A DNA stretch of 60,707 nt from Gammaproteobacteria bacterium (lineage in GTDB: Bacteria > Pseudomonadota > Gammaproteobacteria > Competibacterales > Competibacteraceae). The notes below the pieces were generated by a model. It was not told the DNA's origin. It ran no database searches and saw only the letters and a program-made list of their open reading frames with translations. Each line of letters starts with the position of its first letter. Within the stretch, counting starts at the first letter, position 1. Below, piece by piece: positions 40,966 to 51,000 of the stretch. The DNA is taken from the NCBI GenBank assembly GCA_020846135.1, contig JADLEK010000054.1, positions 1-60,707 of the forward strand, read 5' to 3'. The translations under genes were made by a program, and so were the position numbers.

Positions 40966-41811
40966 TCAAGGCGCGGGCGTCAGCCATTCCAGACAGGTCT
41001 GGCCGGATTCGCCAACACGCAATTTTTGCAATAATTCAGGCAGCAGCCGCTTCAGGATTTCATCCAACTGCCACGGCGGATTGACGATCACCATTCCACA
41101 GCCGTGTAACCCGAATAGCGCATCATAAGGCTGAATACCCAGCTCCGTAACCAGCATCGCCGGAATAGCCAACTCCTGCAGGGCGCGCTGCCAGCGTAAA
41201 CTGGGAGCGCGATCCAGAATCGGATACCAGAGGGCCATCATTCCACCCGCCCAACGTCGGTGAATGACCTGTACGGCTTCCAGCAAACGGTCAAATTCAT
41301 CCCGTAACTCAAACGCAGGATCAATGAATACCAGTCCACGCCGCTCTGCCGGGGGCAGAAACGCCTTGAGCGAAGCATAGCCGTCAGCATGGTGAACGGC
41401 TACCGACCGGTCGCCAGCAAACTCCGTCTTGAGCAGGCGATAATCGCCGGGATGCAATTCGGTCAGAATCAGCCGGTCGTTGGGTCGCAGCAGGGCGCGA
41501 ATCAGGCGCGGCGATCCAGGGTAATTACGCAATTCGCCATCGGGATTCAGCGCCCGCACCTGAGTCCGGTATTCGTTCAATTCCGGCCCCAAATCTGGCT
41601 GATTCCATAACCGGCCAATTCCGTCCGCAGATTCCCGGTTTTTAATCGCCGCAGTGGAATGCAAATCGTAGCGCCCCGCTCCAGCATGGGTATCAAGGAC
41701 GCAAAATGGTTTGTCCTTGCGCCGCAATGCCTGAAGCAATTGCAGTAGCAGGACATGCTTGAAGATGTCGGCGAAGTTGCCGGCATGAAAGGCGTGTCGA
41801 TAACTCAGCAT
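40966..41811 (-). CDS. rlmJ: 23S rRNA (adenine-2030-N6)-methyltransferase RlmJ
   Basis: 281 residues, the E. coli RlmJ size. It starts 'MLSYRHAFHAGNFADIFKHV', the family hallmark. SAM binding uses 'FCVLDTHAGAGRYDL'. The catalytic N6-adenine motif D-P-x-(F/Y) reads 'GLVFIDPAFELRDEFDR'. It methylates A2030 of 23S rRNA before ribosome assembly. The ATG lies only 26 bp from the end of an inserted MITE-like element, so its original promoter region has been interrupted or replaced. Confidence 0.95.
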   Translation of the reverse strand: MLSYRHAFHAGNFADIFKHVLLLQLLQALRRKDKPFCVLDTHAGAGRYDLHSTAAIKNRESADGIGRLWNQPDLGPELNEYRTQVRALNPDGELRNYPGSPRLIRALLRPNDRLILTELHPGDYRLLKTEFAGDRSVAVHHADGYASLKAFLPPAERRGLVFIDPAFELRDEFDRLLEAVQVIHRRWAGGMMALWYPILDRAPSLRWQRALQELAIPAMLVTELGIQPYDALFGLHGCGMVIVNPPWQLDEILKRLLPELLQKLRVGESGQTCLEWLTPAP

Positions 41812-41837
41812 GGTTTCTCAGGAATAAGGTGATTGAT

Positions 41838-41963
41838 CCAGCCCTTTTAAGGTGTTTACATAACCACTTGATATTTATTAGCTTAAATTTTCTACTTGGC
41901 ACGATTCTTGACGAAACTCGGCTATAACTCATTGATTCTATGTTACCACCTTAAAAGGGCTGG
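41838..41963. mobile_element. MITE-like element with terminal inverted repeats and 8-bp target duplication
   Basis: A 126-bp AT-rich segment in a GC-rich region. The ends CCAGCCCTTTTAAGGTG (41838-41854) and CACCTTAAAAGGGCTGG (41947-41963) are perfect 17-bp inverted repeats, extending imperfectly to 25 bp (23 matches). The segment is flanked on each side by the same 8 bp, TGATTGAT (41830-41837 and 41964-41971), a target-site duplication. There is no room for a transposase, so this is a non-autonomous element. Several IS families make 8-bp duplications; I cannot name the parent. Confidence 0.85.
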
Positions 41964-42066
41964 TGATTGATCATAAAGGCCATACCGGGCGTCGCTCATC
42001 ATTCCACAAACCGGCCACGGAAAAACACGGAAAATTTTTATTTTTCAACTTGTTGTTTTCTGCCCT

Positions 42067-45000
42067 TCAGGATTTGCTCACCGTCCGCTTGCGCGCTGGC
42101 GTAGTCGTTGTCGCCGCCGCTTTCTCGGTCAGCCGCACCGTTCCGATCTCGCCGATTCCGGCCTTGCGCCCGGCTTCAGTGAGGTAAACCCGCCGGAACG
42201 CAATCACCTTACCGTCCTTGTTGAACGCATCATCCCGCAATTCGACCAGCCCCGCTCCCGCCATCGCCTCCAGCAGCCGTTCCCCGCTGCGGCGATCGGT
42301 TAGACCCTCAGCCAAGCGTTCGCACAACTGGCGCGGGGTCTGGCCTTCCCGCTGCTGCAACCCCTCCAACACTTGCAACACCCATTGGCTCTCGGTGCGG
42401 GTCAGCCGGCGGGTGTGGCGGGCGGTCGTGGCCTGTGGGGCGCACACATCGCAAATCCCGCAAGGCTGATCATCATCGCGGTCGCCGAAATGCCGCACCA
42501 GCCGCACCATTCGACACCCGGTCGCCTGGTCGGCAAACTCAAGCATCTGCCGGGGTTCGCGCAGCTTATGCTCGCTCTGTTGCTGATAGGGTCGCCGCCA
42601 CCCATCTTCGCCCCGGCTGAGGTTGTTCTCAATGTCCCGCCGGGCGCCGCCATGCACCAGCAGTTTTTCCACCGCCGCGTCAAATTCATCCGGGTCCATC
42701 GCCAGCCAGTCACGCAACACCGCTTTGGGCTGCGGATCCGCATTCAATGCCGTAAAAATCTGCGCCAGCCGCTCCGGGTCGGGATAGCCGCGCTGGTGAA
42801 AAAACTCGTGGGTGCGTAAATCGGCGTAGGAATACAACAGGATCGCGCGGGCCGGCAGACCGTCGCGCCCGGCCCGGCCAATTTCCTGGTAATAGCCCTC
42901 GACGCTGCCCGGCAGCGCAGTATGAATTACGGTGCGAATGTCGGGCTTGTCGATGCCCATGCCAAAGGCAATCGTGGCGACGATCACCTGCAAGCGGCTG
43001 GCGCTGAACCAACCCTGCGCCCGTTCCCGATCCAGCGGGTCCATGCCGGCGTGATAGGCGGCGGTCGGGTACGCAGTCGCCAATTCCAGCGCCAGCGCCT
43101 CGGTTTCCTTGCGGGTCGGGGCGTAGACAATGGCCGGACGCCGGCCCGGATCGGCCAGAATCGTCCGCACCGCCGTATGCCGATCCGGCCCCCGTTTGGT
43201 CTCCACTGTTTCCACCGCCAGATTGGGTCGGCGGAAGCCGTGAATGTAGCGCTTGATTTCGCCCATGCCGATTTGCCCGACGATGTCATCCTGTACCTGC
43301 ACCGTCGCGGTTGCGGTCAGAGCGATCACCGGCGCGGGTCGCAGCAGCGGCAAATGCCGGCCCAGCATCCGGTAATCGGGACGGAAATCGTGGCCCCATT
43401 GCGAGATGCAATGCGCCTCGTCCACCGCAATCAACACCGGCTTGCGCTTGGCCAGCATTTCGGGAAAACCGGGTACGCTCAACCGCTCCGGGGCGATGAA
43501 CAGATAATCCAGATTCCCCTGCAAATACTCGATGCAGACCTGGCGCGAGGTCGCCCGATCCCGCCCGGAATGAATCCGCTCGGCCCGCAAGCCGAGTTCG
43601 CAAAGTTTGGCGACCTGATCCTCCATCAGCGCGATCAGCGGCGACACCACCAGCGTGGTGCCGGCGCGGGCCAGGCCGGGCAACTGGAAACACAGCGATT
43701 TGCCCGCCCCGGTCGGCATCACCAGCAACACATCGCGGCCTTCAGTCACGGTGCGGCAGACCTGCTCCTGATAGGGCCGGAAGGCGGGTAGCCGAAATTC
43801 GGTTTGCAACAGCTCCAGCAGCCGATCTCCGGCTACCGGCACCCGGCGCGGCGCGGCGGGGGTCTCCGGGGTAGTGACTCCACCAGCCACCGGCGGCGGA
43901 ACCTGCGCGGTGAATGCCAGCGCCACCGCCTGCTGGACGAAGATCGCAATATCGGCCATGAACCCGGCCAAATCGCCCTCGCCACGCTGAATCCGCTTGA
44001 GCCGCGCCTCCCATTCGCCGGTCAGTTGTGGACTCTTGATTGGGGTCTGCACCGCCTGAATCAGTCGAATCCCGCGTTCGGTCGCATTCAGCGCCTTGCC
44101 GTCGCGGGTCATGTACTGGCGTTTGAGCAGGGTTTCGATGGTGTCGGCGCGAGTGGCTGGCGTCCCCAGGCCGCTGTCCTTCAGCGCCGCCGACAGTTCC
44201 TTGTCCTCCAGTTGCCGCCCGGCGGTTTCCATCGCGGTCAGCAGGGTCGCCTCGGTCAAGCGTGGCGGCGGCCGGGTCTGTTTGGCGATAGCTCGGGCTT
44301 CGACAACCTGCTGCGCCTGACCCACGGTCAAACCCGGCGGCAGGCTTTGCTCGGCGTCATCCCCCGCAGAACCCTCCGCTCCAGTTGCAGCTTTGGTCTT
44401 GCGCTTGCCGGGCGCTTTGGCGGAACTTACGCCTTTGGTCGAAGGAAATTGGGGGGAATTTTGCTCCGCGCCGATCTCCAGAATTTTCCAGCCGACCTGC
44501 TCCACCGCCGTGCCGCTGCTGTGGTAGCGGTCAATCAGGGCGGCTCCAGCCGCTTCCTGGCTGGCGATTGCGGTGATCAGGGTCGTCACTGCCCAGACGT
44601 GATCATCGTGCCAGGCCATCAGCAGTCGCCGACAAATCAGGTCGTATAGCTTCTTTTCATCCCCGGCCAGCCCGGCGCGGGCCATGACCGGCGTGGGAAT
44701 AATGGCGTGATGATCGGTGACCTTGGCATCATCGACGAGCCGGCTGGGCAAGGGCCGCTGCCCGGTTCCCGCCGCGATCCGATCCCGGTAGGGTTCCTCA
44801 ATCGCGGCGACCACCGCCCCCAGCGTGGCCGCGACCGAGGCGGACAAATGGCGGCTGTCGGTGCGCGGATAGCTGATCAGCTTGTGCTGTTCATACAGCT
44901 TCTGGGCGAGATCGAGCGTGGTCTGGGCGCTGAAGCCGTACAGCCGGTTGGCGTGACGCTGCAATTCGGTGAGGTCGTACAGCAACGGCGGCGGAGCGCG

Positions 45001-45858
45001 GCGGGTTTCGGCAGTCCGGGATTCAATCGCCGCCTGACCGCTTTGGGCGCGGGCGACGATTTGGGCGGCTTCTTCGCCACCAGCGGGCAGGCGCTTGGCC
45101 TTGGGTTCCGGGCGCTCGCCGCGAAACCAGACGCCTTGATAACTTTCAGCCTTTGCTTTTGCCCCCGCCAGTGGGGTGAGGGGCGTAAAGCGGGCGATGA
45201 CCTCCCGATAATCCTCCGGGACAAAGGCGCGGATCGCCAGATCACGCTCGACCACCATCGCCAGGGTCGGGGTCTGCACCCGCCCGACTGACAACGCATC
45301 ATCGCCGAAATTGCCGCAAGCCAGGGTATAAGCCCGCGACAGGTTCATCCCGACCAGCCAGTCGGCTTGGCTGCGGCCCCGCGCCGCCGCCGCCAGCGGA
45401 TCGAACTCGCGGCCCTCGCGCAATTTCTGGAAACCCTGGCGGATCGCATCCGGGGTCAGCGAAGAAATCCACAAGCGGCTGAAAGGCTTGCGACAACCGG
45501 CGGCTTCATAGAGATAGCGGAAAATCAGTTCGCCTTCGCGTCCGGCATCGGTCGCGCACACCACCCGCTCAATCGTGTCGTCATTAAGAATCCGGCGCAC
45601 CGCTTCAAACTGGTCGCGAGTGCTGTCGCTCACCAGCAGCGGCCAGCGATCCGGCACCATCGGCAATAACTCGCGCCGCCAGCGTTTCCAGGCCGGATCA
45701 ATTTCATGAGGTTCAGCCAGCCGCACCAGATGCCCAATCGCCCAGGTCACCACATAGCCGTTGCCATGCAAAAAACCGTCGCCGCGCTGGCTGGCGCCCA
45801 GCGTTTTAGCGATGTCGCGGGCGACGGAGGGTTTTTCGGCAACGACTGCGATGCTCAT
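42067..45858 (-). CDS. Topoisomerase III - RecQ helicase fusion protein
   Basis: 1263 residues in one uninterrupted frame. Residues 1 to about 640 are a type IA topoisomerase of the TopB class: the Toprim start 'MSIAVVAEKPSVARDIAKTL', 'VVCATDAGREGELIFRYLYE', and catalytic Y330 in 'LISYPRTDSRHLSA' (Y328 in E. coli TopB). The usual TopB C-terminal part is replaced, after a proline/alanine linker (about 650-680), by a RecQ helicase. RecQ features are Walker A 'MPTGAGKS' (714-721), the DEAH box (813-816), 'GYYQEIGRAGRDGLPA' (motif VI), the zinc-binding C-x16-C-x2-C-x2-C cluster, and a winged-helix-like region. RecQ and topoisomerase III normally act as partners in decatenation and recombination-intermediate dissolution; here both are joined. 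Confidence 0.95.
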   Translation of the reverse strand: MSIAVVAEKPSVARDIAKTLGASQRGDGFLHGNGYVVTWAIGHLVRLAEPHEIDPAWKRWRRELLPMVPDRWPLLVSDSTRDQFEAVRRILNDDTIERVVCATDAGREGELIFRYLYEAAGCRKPFSRLWISSLTPDAIRQGFQKLREGREFDPLAAAARGRSQADWLVGMNLSRAYTLACGNFGDDALSVGRVQTPTLAMVVERDLAIRAFVPEDYREVIARFTPLTPLAGAKAKAESYQGVWFRGERPEPKAKRLPAGGEEAAQIVARAQSGQAAIESRTAETRRAPPPLLYDLTELQRHANRLYGFSAQTTLDLAQKLYEQHKLISYPRTDSRHLSASVAATLGAVVAAIEEPYRDRIAAGTGQRPLPSRLVDDAKVTDHHAIIPTPVMARAGLAGDEKKLYDLICRRLLMAWHDDHVWAVTTLITAIASQEAAGAALIDRYHSSGTAVEQVGWKILEIGAEQNSPQFPSTKGVSSAKAPGKRKTKAATGAEGSAGDDAEQSLPPGLTVGQAQQVVEARAIAKQTRPPPRLTEATLLTAMETAGRQLEDKELSAALKDSGLGTPATRADTIETLLKRQYMTRDGKALNATERGIRLIQAVQTPIKSPQLTGEWEARLKRIQRGEGDLAGFMADIAIFVQQAVALAFTAQVPPPVAGGVTTPETPAAPRRVPVAGDRLLELLQTEFRLPAFRPYQEQVCRTVTEGRDVLLVMPTGAGKSLCFQLPGLARAGTTLVVSPLIALMEDQVAKLCELGLRAERIHSGRDRATSRQVCIEYLQGNLDYLFIAPERLSVPGFPEMLAKRKPVLIAVDEAHCISQWGHDFRPDYRMLGRHLPLLRPAPVIALTATATVQVQDDIVGQIGMGEIKRYIHGFRRPNLAVETVETKRGPDRHTAVRTILADPGRRPAIVYAPTRKETEALALELATAYPTAAYHAGMDPLDRERAQGWFSASRLQVIVATIAFGMGIDKPDIRTVIHTALPGSVEGYYQEIGRAGRDGLPARAILLYSYADLRTHEFFHQRGYPDPERLAQIFTALNADPQPKAVLRDWLAMDPDEFDAAVEKLLVHGGARRDIENNLSRGEDGWRRPYQQQSEHKLREPRQMLEFADQATGCRMVRLVRHFGDRDDDQPCGICDVCAPQATTARHTRRLTRTESQWVLQVLEGLQQREGQTPRQLCERLAEGLTDRRSGERLLEAMAGAGLVELRDDAFNKDGKVIAFRRVYLTEAGRKAGIGEIGTVRLTEKAAATTTTPARKRTVSKS

Positions 45859-45894
45859 GGGCGGCTTATTTCCGGGCTATTTTCAGCATCGAAC

Positions 45895-46899
45895 TCACTC
45901 CCAGCGGAACAGCCACGCACCGAACGCCATCAATCCGGCGGTCATCACGGTCAGCACTAACAAATGCCCGGAAATATCTGCCAGTCCAGCCCCGTCAATC
46001 ATAATGGCGCGGGCGGCATCGATGATATGAGTCAGCGGGGCAATCTGGGCGCACTGCTGCAAAAACGGGTGGACGCCCTCCAGCGAGAACCAGACCCCGG
46101 ACAGGAAGGTCATGGGCCAGCTCAGAAAATTCAGCAACCCACCGGCCAGTTCCTCGCTGGTAGTGCGCGCCGATACCAGCATTCCCAGGCTGATCAGACT
46201 GAGTGCGCCCATCGCGAACACCAGCAGCAGATTCAGATAGGAGCCGTGCATGGGAAAGCCGATGAAAAAATCCGCGCCCACGAACACCAACACCGTCGTC
46301 GCCAGGGTCAGCCACCAGCGCGAAACCACCTGAGCCGACAAAAATTCCAGCGGGGTCAGCGGGGTGGCTTTCAGGCGCTTGAGCATTCCGTTCTTGCGGT
46401 AGCGGACGATGACGTAGCCGACGCCGAACAGGCAACTGAACATCATGTTCATCGCCAGCACCCCCGGCATCACCCAGTCCACATAGCGGATCACCTGACC
46501 ACTGACGGTCTGCTTGCTGAAGGTCGAAGGCGCATCGACCCCCTGCAACACCCGCTCCAGCAGATAACCCTTGGGCGATTCCTCGTTGATCCAGTAGCGC
46601 TTTTCAGCCGGCTCAAACAACATGTCGAGCTGATGGCGCTCCACCTTGATCAGGGCTGCGGGCAAATCGGCGGCAGGTACAAACTGGACATAGCGGGTCT
46701 GGAGAAAGGCGCTGCCGTTCCCGCTGACATCACCCAATACTCCGACCTTGTACAGCGCCAGGCCAGGGCCGGAAAAGGCGAAGGCGAACCCGGCGATCAG
46801 CGAGATTGGAAACAGCAGATTCCAGGTCAGGGTCGAGCGGTCGCGCAGAAACTCGCGGTTGCGACATACCAGCAAGGCCCAAAAGCGCTTGAAATTCAA
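45895..46899 (-). CDS. ABC-2 type transporter permease
   Basis: 334-residue permease with the ABC-2 fold. One N-terminal helix 'TLTWNLLFPISLIAGFAFAF' is followed by a periplasmic region of about 120 residues and then five more segments ('WVMPGVLAMNMMFSCLFGVG', 'LATTVLVFVGADFFIGFPMH', 'LLLVFAMGALSLISLGMLVS'). The last part has 'LSWPMTFLSGVWFSLEGVHP', characteristic of the DrrB/NodJ-type permeases. Its ATG overlaps the stop of the ATPase gene. The substrate is not evident; candidates are lipids or drugs. It precedes the topB-recQ fusion by 36 bp. Confidence 0.9.
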   Translation of the reverse strand: MNFKRFWALLVCRNREFLRDRSTLTWNLLFPISLIAGFAFAFSGPGLALYKVGVLGDVSGNGSAFLQTRYVQFVPAADLPAALIKVERHQLDMLFEPAEKRYWINEESPKGYLLERVLQGVDAPSTFSKQTVSGQVIRYVDWVMPGVLAMNMMFSCLFGVGYVIVRYRKNGMLKRLKATPLTPLEFLSAQVVSRWWLTLATTVLVFVGADFFIGFPMHGSYLNLLLVFAMGALSLISLGMLVSARTTSEELAGGLLNFLSWPMTFLSGVWFSLEGVHPFLQQCAQIAPLTHIIDAARAIMIDGAGLADISGHLLVLTVMTAGLMAFGAWLFRWE

Positions 46900-47780
46900 G
46901 TCCGCAGCTCCCGCCCGGTCAGTTCTAGAAACAGATCTTCCAGCGTGCGTGGGCGGATTTGCAGCCGCGCCAGCGAGATATTTTGGGCCAGCAATTCCCG
47001 GATCGCTGCGTTGACATCGCGGGTCAGGATTTCCACCGCATCCCGCCCGCGTATCACGGTCAGCGCTAACGCCGGAGCTGGATCGGGAAAATCCGCCAGC
47101 GGCAGTTGCAGCACCACGTCATCGAAATGCGCCGCCAGCAAATCCCGCGGCGTTCCCTGCGCGATGATCCGGCCATGATCCATGATCGCAATCTCGTCGC
47201 ACAGATGATAAGCCTCTTCCATGTAGTGAGTGGTCAGCACGATGGTTTTGCCACGACCCTTGATTTGGTGAATCAGTTCCCAGAAGTTGCGGCGGGCCTG
47301 CGGATCGAGACCGGTGGTCGGTTCGTCGAGAAACAACAGTTCCGGATCGTTGACGAGCGCAATCGCCAACAGCAGGCGCTGACGCTGGCCACCGGACAGC
47401 TTGCGAGTATCACGATCCAGAAATTCGCCGAGCGCACAGGACTCGCTCAGGTCATCGATGGGCAAGGTGCGCTGATAAAAGCTGCCGAACATCCGCAGGT
47501 TCTCGCGACCGGTGATGTGATCCTGCAAGGCCGTCGACTGGAACATGATCCCGACTTCCTGGCGAAAGCGCAGTCCCAGCGGTTCACCCCGATAGCGAAT
47601 CGCGCCGCTGGTCGGTTCCTGAATGCCCTCCAGTATCTCGACCGTGGTGGTCTTGCCCGCGCCGTTGGGGCCGAGCAGACCGAAACAGCGCCCGGACGGA
47701 ATGGCGAGATCCAGGCCGTTGACCGCCTGGACCCCGCGGAAGTGTTTGATCAGGTGATGCGTTTCCAGCAGGGTGGGCAT
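46896..47780 (-). CDS. ABC transporter ATP-binding protein
   Basis: 294-residue ATPase of the DrrA/CcmA-like group. Walker A is 'GLLGPNGAGKTTTVEILEGI', the Q-loop 'VGIMFQSTALQD', the signature 'TRKLSGGQRQRLLLAIALV' and Walker B 'LLFLDEPTTGLDPQARRNFW', followed by the H-loop 'IVLTTHYMEEA'. A C-terminal regulatory extension of about 80 residues ends 'RPRTLEDLFLELTGRELR', the usual end for exporters of this group. Transcribed with the permease (4-bp overlap), it forms a complete half-transporter pair. The gene lies downstream of the rpoC terminator, so it should have its own promoter in the 277-bp gap. Confidence 0.94.
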   Translation of the reverse strand: MPTLLETHHLIKHFRGVQAVNGLDLAIPSGRCFGLLGPNGAGKTTTVEILEGIQEPTSGAIRYRGEPLGLRFRQEVGIMFQSTALQDHITGRENLRMFGSFYQRTLPIDDLSESCALGEFLDRDTRKLSGGQRQRLLLAIALVNDPELLFLDEPTTGLDPQARRNFWELIHQIKGRGKTIVLTTHYMEEAYHLCDEIAIMDHGRIIAQGTPRDLLAAHFDDVVLQLPLADFPDPAPALALTVIRGRDAVEILTRDVNAAIRELLAQNISLARLQIRPRTLEDLFLELTGRELRT

Positions 47781-47788
47781 AGGATGCT

Positions 47789-47962
47789 AATATCAATTCC
47801 CGGTAGGTTTTCGTATTTCCAGAAAGCGGGTAGCGGTAGGGCGGGTTAGCGCGGCGTAACCTGCCGATGCTGTGGAAGTTTCCCGAAGGCGGGTTACGGG
47901 CTGACGCCCTAACCCACCCCACCTACCTGCGCCATCAAATCGATTGGGAAACGGTATAATTT
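47789..47962. repeat. Inverted-repeat element (copy B) in the gap between rpoC and the ABC gene
   Basis: About 174 bp between the ABC ATPase and rpoC. Its right end (47939-47962, ATCGATTGGGAAACGGTATAATTT read in parts) matches the right end of copy A at 22 of 24 positions. The left end (47789-47811) is a weaker inverted copy. Inside is a different hairpin pair, GTAGGGCGGGTTAGCG...CGTAACCTGCC and GGCGGGTTACGGGC...CTAACCCACC. So the same outer ends enclose different inner palindromes in the two copies. Confidence 0.65.
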
Positions 47963-47977
47963 TCGCGGGTCAGTGGC

Positions 47978-48012
47978 AAAAAAAAGGCGGGCGCCGCTCA
48001 GCGACTCCCGCC
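47978..48012 (-). terminator. Rho-independent terminator of the rpoBC operon
   Basis: On the minus strand, GGCGGG and CCCGCC (48007-48012 with 47986-47991) form a GC-rich stem around a 15-base loop region, followed directly by eight T residues (47978-47985). It lies 46 bp past the rpoC stop and closes the ribosomal protein-RNA polymerase operon. Confidence 0.85.
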
Positions 48013-48057
48013 AGTGTCCATCGTCCAGCAGAACTTCAGCGCATTCCCATCGGGTCG

Positions 48058-51000
48058 CTAATCCGCGCTGGCCTGTTCCGGCTCATCATCATCCTCTTTC
48101 CCATCGGCTATCGCCTTCTCGGGTTCGGAACTCTCAAACAGATGACCGGCGCTGACCGCAGGGCGACTGGGCACCCAGTTCTCGCGGCGCTGCAAGTGAT
48201 ACGCCAAGCCAGTGCCCGCAGGAATCAGCCGGCCCACGATGACGTTTTCCTTCAATCCGCGCAGATCATCGCGCAAGCCACGCACCGATGCTTCAGTCAG
48301 CACCCGGGTGGTTTCCTGGAACGAGGCAGCGGAAATGAACGATTCAGTCGCCAGCGAGGCTTTGGTTATGCCAAGCAGGATCGGTTGCCAACGCGCTGGC
48401 AGCCGGCCTTCAGTTTGCGCCCGGTCGTTTTCCTCCAGCACCCGGGTGCGCTCGACCTGTTCGCCCTTGATGAAGGTGGTCTCGCCCGGATCGATAATAT
48501 CGACCTTGCGCAACATCTGGCGGATGATCACCTCGATGTGCTTGTCGTTGATTCCGACGCCCTGCAACCGGTACACACTCTGGATCTCCTTGACCAGGTA
48601 GGCTGCCAGTTCCGGGACACCCAGCAAGCGCAGAATGTCGTGCGGGTTCGGTTCGCCATCCGCGATCATTTCGCCCTGCTCGACGTATTCGCCATCGAAC
48701 ACATTGATGCGCCGCAGCTTGGGGATCAGTTCCTCGTACAGCACGTCACCGCCCTTATCGCGGATCACCAGACGCTGCTTGCCCTTGGTTTCCTTGCCAA
48801 ATTCGATGATGCCGGACTTCTCGGCCAGAATCGCCTGTTCCTTGGGCTTGCGGGCTTCAAACAGATCGGCGACCCGGGGCAGACCGCCGGTAATATCTTT
48901 CGCCCGGGAGGATGCAACCGGCAGTCGCGCCACGATGTCGCCGACCGCGACCTGTGCGCCTTCCGTCAGGTTGACAATGGCGCCCGCCGGCAGCGGATAT
49001 TGCGCCAGTGTGCTGGTGCCGGGGATAAACAAATCATTGCCGTATTCGTCCAGTAACCGCACCGTGGGCCGCTTGTCCTTGCCCTGCGCGCCGCGCTGTT
49101 TGGGGTCCATCACCACCAGACTGGTCAGGCCGGTCATCTCATCAGGATTGGACTGGATAGTGATGCCGTCCTCAAACTCGGCAAACCGGACGAAACCGGC
49201 TACCTCGGTAATGATCGGGTGAAACGACGGGTCCCAGCGGGCAATCACGTCGCGCGCTTCAACCGGACTGCCGTCCACAATCGATAGTTCTGCGCCATAA
49301 GAAACCTTGTAGCGTTCCCGCTCCCGGCCCTGCTCATCCACCAGGGTAATTTCGCCGGAGCGCGATACCGCCACCAGATGCCCGTCCTGCCGCTGCACCG
49401 TTTTCATCTTGTGCAGCCGCGCAATACCCCGGGACTTGACCTGGACATTGTTCGTCAGCCTGGCGCCGGTTGCGCCGCCGACATGAAAGGTGCGCATGGT
49501 GAGCTGAGTGCCTGGCTCGCCAATGGATTGGGCGGCGATGACACCCACCGCTTCGCCGCTGTTGACCCGGTGGCCCCGAGCCAGATCCCGGCCATAACAG
49601 GCAGCGCAGACCCCATAACGGGTGCGGCAGTTGATCGCCGAGCGCACCAGCAGCCGATCAATCCCCCACTCATCCAGTTTTGCGACCCAGTGTTCATCCA
49701 GCAGGGTGCCAGCAGCGATTTTGTCATTTTCATCGTCGCTCCCCGGTTTGAGGACATCATGGGCCACGGTCCGGCCCAGCACCCGATCACGCAACGCTTC
49801 CTTGATGTCGCCCTCCTCGATCACCGGGGTCATTTCAATTCCGTCACTGGCGCCGCAGTCGAATTCGGTGACCACCAAATCCTGAGCGACATCCACCAGT
49901 CGCCGGGTCAGATAGCCGGAATTGGCAGTTTTCAGCGCCGTGTCGGCCAGACCCTTGCGGGCGCCGTGGGTGGAGATGAAATACTCCAGGACGCTCAGCC
50001 CTTCGCGGAAATTGGCCTTGATTGGAGTTTCAATAATGTCGCCGGACGGTTTGGCCATCAGCCCGCGCATCCCGGCCAACTGGCGAATCTGCGCCGCCGA
50101 ACCACGCGCGCCGGAATCAGCCATCATGAACACGGCGTTAAAGGACGGTTGTTCGACGGCTTCGCCCTGGCGGTTGACCACCGGCTCGACCCCCAGGTTT
50201 TTCATCATCGCTGCAGCGACCCGGTCGTTGGTGCGCGTCCAGATATCCACCACCTTGTTGTGGAACTCACCCTTGGTTAACAACCCCTGAGTGAGCTGAT
50301 TGTCGATTTCCTTGACTTCTTCCACGGCTTTTTCCAGCAGAGCCGTCTTCTGGGTGGGAATCTTGAAGTCTTCAAAGCCGATCGAGGACCCGGAGCGGGT
50401 CGCGTAGTAAAAACCGGCATACATCAGGTGGTCGGCGAAAATCACCGTCTCTTTCAGACCCAGTCGCCGATAGCATTCATTGATCAGATTGGAGATGGTT
50501 TTCTTGTTCAGGGTCTGATTGACCAGCGCGAACGGCAAGCCTTTGGGCAGAATGTCGGACAACAGCGCCCGGCCCACGGTCGTTTTAACCCGGCACAGCG
50601 CGGCGATGGGAACGCCGTTCTTGTCGAGTTCAACCTGCGGCAGGCGGACTTCAATGCTGGCGTGCAGTTCCACCCGTTGGCTCAGATCGGGATTGTCATA
50701 GGCGCGATGGACCTCCTTGAGATTGGCGAACACCATCCCTTCGCCCTGGACATTGATCCGATCACGGGTCAGATAGTACAGACCAAGCACCACATCCTGC
50801 GAGGGCACAATGATCGGCAGGCCATTGGCCGGATTGAGGATATTGTTGGTGGACATCATCAACGCCCGCGCTTCCAGTTGCGCCTCAATCGACAGTGGGA
50901 CATGCACCGCCATCTGGTCGCCGTCAAAGTCGGCATTGAACGCGGTGCAGACCAGCGGATGCAACTGAATTGCCTTGCCTTCAATCAGGACCGGCTCAAA

